Assembly: GCA_025454955.1 (NCBI GenBank)
Contig: JALONL010000008.1
Span: 62,001 to 126,000, forward strand
DNA from: Bacteroidia bacterium
GTDB lineage: Bacteria; Bacteroidota; Bacteroidia; Palsa-965
Direction of reading: 5' to 3'
Length of the DNA: 64,000 nucleotides
Made by a program: the position numbers and the translations under genes. The notes under the pieces are model-generated. The model saw only the letters and a list, made by a program, of their open reading frames with translations. It did no database searches and was not told where the DNA came from. Position 1 is the stretch's first letter; the number at the start of each line of letters is the position of its first letter. Shown one piece after another: positions 60,959 to 64,000 of this stretch.

Positions 60959-63457
60959 TTACAACTTCACTAATTTCCCCTTCTCCCCGTTCTCGCCATT
61001 CGAAGTCACCGCACTCAAATCCAACGGCCGTTTCACCTTCTCCTTGAGCAACGCAAAGCCCAGCACCTCGCTCATTTGCTCCACGTAATGGAAATGCAGC
61101 CCTTTGAGATACTGCGCCGGAATTTCGTCCACATCCTTTTTATTCTCCTTGCAAAGAATAATATCCTTAATACCGGCGCGCTTGGCAGCCAGTATTTTTT
61201 CGCGGATGCCGCCCACGGCCAGCACGCGGCCGCGGAGGGTAATTTCGCCGGTCATGGCGAGGCTCTTTTTCACTTTGCGCTGTGTAAATGCCGAGGCCAG
61301 CGCAGTTAGTATGGCAATACCGGCCGAAGGTCCGTCTTTGGGCGTGGCGCCTTCGGGAACGTGTATATGTACATTCCAGTTGTCGAAATAATCGGGGTTG
61401 ATGCCGAAGTCGCCCGCATGTGCGCGCAGGTATTCGAGCGCAATTACGGCCGATTCTTTCATTACATCACCCAGATTGCCGGTGAGCGTAAGTTTGCCGC
61501 CTTTGCCGCGACTGAGGCTGGTTTCGATAAAAAGTATATCGCCGCCCACCGATGTCCAGGCAAGGCCCGTAACCACACCGGCCACGTCGTTGCCCTGGTA
61601 GCGGTCTTTTACATGTGCCGGGCCCAGAATTTTGTTCAGGTCTTCCACCGTGGGCTTTGTGGCATACTTGCGCTCCATGGCTATGTTTTTGGCGGCATAG
61701 CGCACAATGCGCGCTATCTGCTTTTCCAGACCACGCACGCCCGATTCGCGGGTGTAGTTTTCAATTATCGCTTCAATTACAGCCGGGCTCAACTGCAACT
61801 GCTTTTCCTTCACGCCATGCTCGGCAAGCTGTTTGGGCACTAAGTGACGGCGCGCAATTTCGAGCTTCTCCTCGGTTGTATAGCCCGATACTTCGATAAT
61901 TTCCAGTCGGTCGCGCAGGGCAGGCTGAATGGTGCTGAGCGAGTTGGCCGTGGCAATGAACATGACATTCGACAAATCGTAATCCAGCTCCACGAAATTG
62001 TCGTAAAACGCATGGTTCTGCTCCGGGTCAAGCACTTCGAGCAGGGCCGACGACGGATCGCCATGCCAGTCGTTGCCCACCTTGTCCAGTTCGTCGAGCA
62101 CAAACACCGGGTTGGAACTGCCCGACTTTTTGATGTTCTGCAAAATACGTCCGGGCATTGCCCCGATGTAAGTTTTGCGGTGTCCGCGTATTTCCGATTC
62201 GTCTTTCAAACCACCCAGCGACATACGCACATACTTACGTCCCAGCGATTCGGCAATGGATTTGCCCAGCGAAGTTTTACCCACGCCCGGAGGGCCGTAA
62301 AGGCAAATGATGGGCGCTTTCATATTGCCACGCAGCTTAATTACGGCTAAGTGTTCGAGAATGCGTTCCTTCACTTTCTCGAGACCGTAATGATCGCGGT
62401 GCAGAATTTTTTCGGCTTCGTTGAGGTCGTATTTATCTTCGGTGTATTCGTTCCACGGCAAATCGAGAAGAAGTTCTAAGTAATTCATCTGCACCGAATA
62501 TTCGGCCGCATTGGGATTCATGCGTTCGAGCTTGGCAAACTCTTTTTTGAATGCGGCGGCGGCATGATCGGGCCAGTTCTTTTTGACCGAACGCTCGCGC
62601 AAATCGGCAATTTCCTGCTCCGACGGATTTCCGCCCAATTCTTCCTGAATGGTTTTTATTTGCTGGTGCAGGAAATACTCGCGCTGCTGCCGGTCAATAT
62701 CCACCTTTACCTTGGTCTGAATCTGGTTTTTCAGTTCCAGCAATTGCAGTTCCTTGGTGAGCAGCCCCAGCACGTTGGTGGCGCGTTCCTTGAGCGAAGC
62801 GATTTCAATAATCTGCTGCTTTTCCACCACACTTGCATTCATGTTGGAGGAAATGAAATTGATAAGAAACGCCGGACTCTCGATATTGCGGATGGCCATG
62901 GTGGCCTCGGCCGGCAACTGCGGATTGCCATTGATAATTTGCAGCGCCACATCTTTTACCGAACCAATTATGGCCGGAAACTCCTGATCGTTTGCCGTAG
63001 GACGTGTTTCGGGCAATGCCGTAACGGTGGCGCGCAAGTAAGGTTCGCGCTGCACTTCCTCGCCCAATATAAACCGGCGGCGGCCCTGAAGGATAACCGT
63101 GGTATTACCATCGGGCATACGCAGCATACGGATAATGAAAGCCACCGTGCCTACCGAATACAAATCGTCGATGCCGGGATCTTCGTTGTCGTCGTTTTTC
63201 TGCGCCACCACGCCAATGGTGCGTGTGCCCTTGCTGGCTTCGCGGATGAGGCGGATGGATTTTTCGCGGCCCACGGTAATGGGTATCACCACACCCGGAA
63301 ACAATACCGTATTGCGCAGCGGAAGAATGGATAAGGTATCGGGAACCGATTCGTTGTTCATCTGCTCCTCATCTTCGGGACTGAGCAGGGGAATAAACTC
63401 GGTATCGTCGTCAGACAACTGGTCAAAACCTAAGGGTGAAAATAATTGCTGATTCAT
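60959..63457 (-). CDS. lon: ATP-dependent protease Lon
   Basis: The protein has 832 residues, full length for LonA. The N-terminal substrate domain ([16 protein letters not shown] at ~45) is followed by a coiled region and the AAA+ module. Walker A is [13 protein letters not shown] near 386 and Walker B is [11 protein letters not shown]. The sensor and arginine-finger region is [16 protein letters not shown]. The protease domain has the Ser-Lys dyad at Ser711 (KDGPSAGIA) and Lys754 ([11 protein letters not shown]). It degrades misfolded and regulatory proteins in the cytosol. It has an Asn/Gly/Lys tail and is a single gene. Confidence 0.97.
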   Translation of the reverse strand: MNQQLFSPLGFDQLSDDDTEFIPLLSPEDEEQMNNESVPDTLSILPLRNTVLFPGVVIPITVGREKSIRLIREASKGTRTIGVVAQKNDDNEDPGIDDLYSVGTVAFIIRMLRMPDGNTTVILQGRRRFILGEEVQREPYLRATVTALPETRPTANDQEFPAIIGSVKDVALQIINGNPQLPAEATMAIRNIESPAFLINFISSNMNASVVEKQQIIEIASLKERATNVLGLLTKELQLLELKNQIQTKVKVDIDRQQREYFLHQQIKTIQEELGGNPSEQEIADLRERSVKKNWPDHAAAAFKKEFAKLERMNPNAAEYSVQMNYLELLLDLPWNEYTEDKYDLNEAEKILHRDHYGLEKVKERILEHLAVIKLRGNMKAPIICLYGPPGVGKTSLGKSIAESLGRKYVRMSLGGLKDESEIRGHRKTYIGAMPGRILQNIKKSGSSNPVFVLDELDKVGNDWHGDPSSALLEVLDPEQNHAFYDNFVELDYDLSNVMFIATANSLSTIQPALRDRLEIIEVSGYTTEEKLEIARRHLVPKQLAEHGVKEKQLQLSPAVIEAIIENYTRESGVRGLEKQIARIVRYAAKNIAMERKYATKPTVEDLNKILGPAHVKDRYQGNDVAGVVTGLAWTSVGGDILFIETSLSRGKGGKLTLTGNLGDVMKESAVIALEYLRAHAGDFGINPDYFDNWNVHIHVPEGATPKDGPSAGIAILTALASAFTQRKVKKSLAMTGEITLRGRVLAVGGIREKILAAKRAGIKDIILCKENKKDVDEIPAQYLKGLHFHYVEQMSEVLGFALLKEKVKRPLDLSAVTSNGENGEKGKLVKL

Positions 63458-63588
63458 TCTGAAAAATATAGGTCAAACTGTCAGTTAAACACACTGCAAA
63501 CAGGCTTCCGCCGCTTTGACGGAAAGCAATGTACATTGGCAATACCTGTGCCACCGGCATTTTGCTGCCGTAATGGCAAAAAGAACTG

Positions 63589-64000
63589 TCAGAACCGCCG
63601 CAGCGAAGCGGTGCGCTCAAACACCAATTGGAAAAGGCGGCGCAGCGGGGCTTCCACTTTTTTGTTTCGGCGGGCAAGCACACGTTCGGCGGTTTCTATG
63701 GCTTTGTGAAGGCTGTGTTCGGTAAAACCTTCGGCTCCGCCCCAACTGAAATCGGGGATGAATTTGGGAGGAAAACCGCTGCCAAACACATTGGCCGCCA
63801 CACCCACCACGGTGCCGGTGTTAAACATGGTGTTAATGCCGCACTTGGCATGATCGGCCATGATGAGGCCGTGGAAAATGAGCCCGGTGTCTTCTTCGCC
63901 GCCAATGGCGTAGTTGTACACCTTTACCGGGCCGTAGTTGTTTTTGAGGTTGGAAGTATTGGTATCGGCGCCCAGATTGCACCATTCGCCAATTACCGAA
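63589..64000 (-). CDS. GlmU-like sugar nucleotidyltransferase, C-terminal part cut by the right edge
   Basis: The frame is open from the window edge to the stop at 63589; the N-terminal catalytic domain lies outside. The visible ~136 residues form the end of a left-handed beta-helix: SVIGEWCNLGADTNTSNLKN, VYNYAIGGEEDTGLIFHGL, MADHAKCGINTMFNTGTVVG and ANVFGSGFPPKFIPDFSWGG. This matches the putative sugar nucleotidyltransferases of the GlmU family common in Bacteroidota. The closing part is helical and basic (KAIETAERVLARRNKKVE). Its substrate cannot be told from this fragment. Confidence 0.85.
   Translation of the reverse strand, partial: SVIGEWCNLGADTNTSNLKNNYGPVKVYNYAIGGEEDTGLIFHGLIMADHAKCGINTMFNTGTVVGVAANVFGSGFPPKFIPDFSWGGAEGFTEHSLHKAIETAERVLARRNKKVEAPLRRLFQLVFERTASLRRF

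Overview
The window is about 64 kb of chromosome from a member of the Bacteroidota. The signs are C-terminal type IX secretion (T9SS) sorting domains on two exported proteins (31326-33410 and 38103-40007), a TonB receptor with an N-terminal carboxypeptidase-regulatory-like domain, a DUF4831-type lipoprotein, weak ribosome binding sites, and a textbook Bacteroidota promoter (TTTG, 19 bases, TATATTTG) in front of the only tRNA. No genus can be named from the sequence alone. Both ends cut through genes.

Left part (1-25 kb) is accessory. It opens with a cut-off unknown gene downstream of a 2289-residue SpvB/FG-GAP/RHS protein whose tail is a Hint self-processing domain followed by a NucA/NucB-type DNase, that is, a polymorphic toxin. 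Three tandem genes for membrane-anchored TIR proteins follow (8.3-10.9 kb), then a small divergent gene and an exported probable outer-membrane protein. A complete type I restriction-modification operon (hsdM, hsdS, a GIY-YIG-like gene, hsdR) lies at 13.2-19.8 kb. A UvrD-type helicase with an inserted nuclease-like domain is divergent to it. A lipoprotein and a fourth TIR-membrane protein at 23.7 kb close the region. It reads as a defence and conflict island with four related TIR proteins flanking a restriction system.

Middle part (25-50 kb) is mixed. A six-gene co-directional cluster (26.4-35.2 kb) encodes two tandem DUF4331 proteins, a TPR protein, a HupE/UreJ membrane protein, a small His-rich exported protein and a TonB-dependent receptor. 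It looks like an envelope uptake or sensing system, possibly for a metal. Then come signal peptidase I, two small tandem paralogues of unknown function each with its own terminator, a T9SS cargo protein with a lamin-tail domain, an HrpB-type helicase carrying an in-frame repeat insertion, two translationally coupled unknown genes, a GC-rich repeat block, a beta-propeller/SPOR protein, a POT peptide transporter and a divergent beta-carbonic-anhydrase-like protein.

Right part (50-64 kb) is mostly housekeeping. An MCE/MlaD protein and an iron-sulfur electron-transfer pair lie in one probable operon. A PyrR-like phosphoribosyltransferase, shikimate kinase, tRNA-Lys(UUU), a KAP-family membrane ATPase split by a frameshift at an 18-base tandem repeat, Lon protease and the end of a GlmU-like gene follow. 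Between the tRNA and the KAP gene lie a duplicated tRNA 3' end and an array of palindromic repeats whose core recurs inside the HrpB gene 16 kb away.
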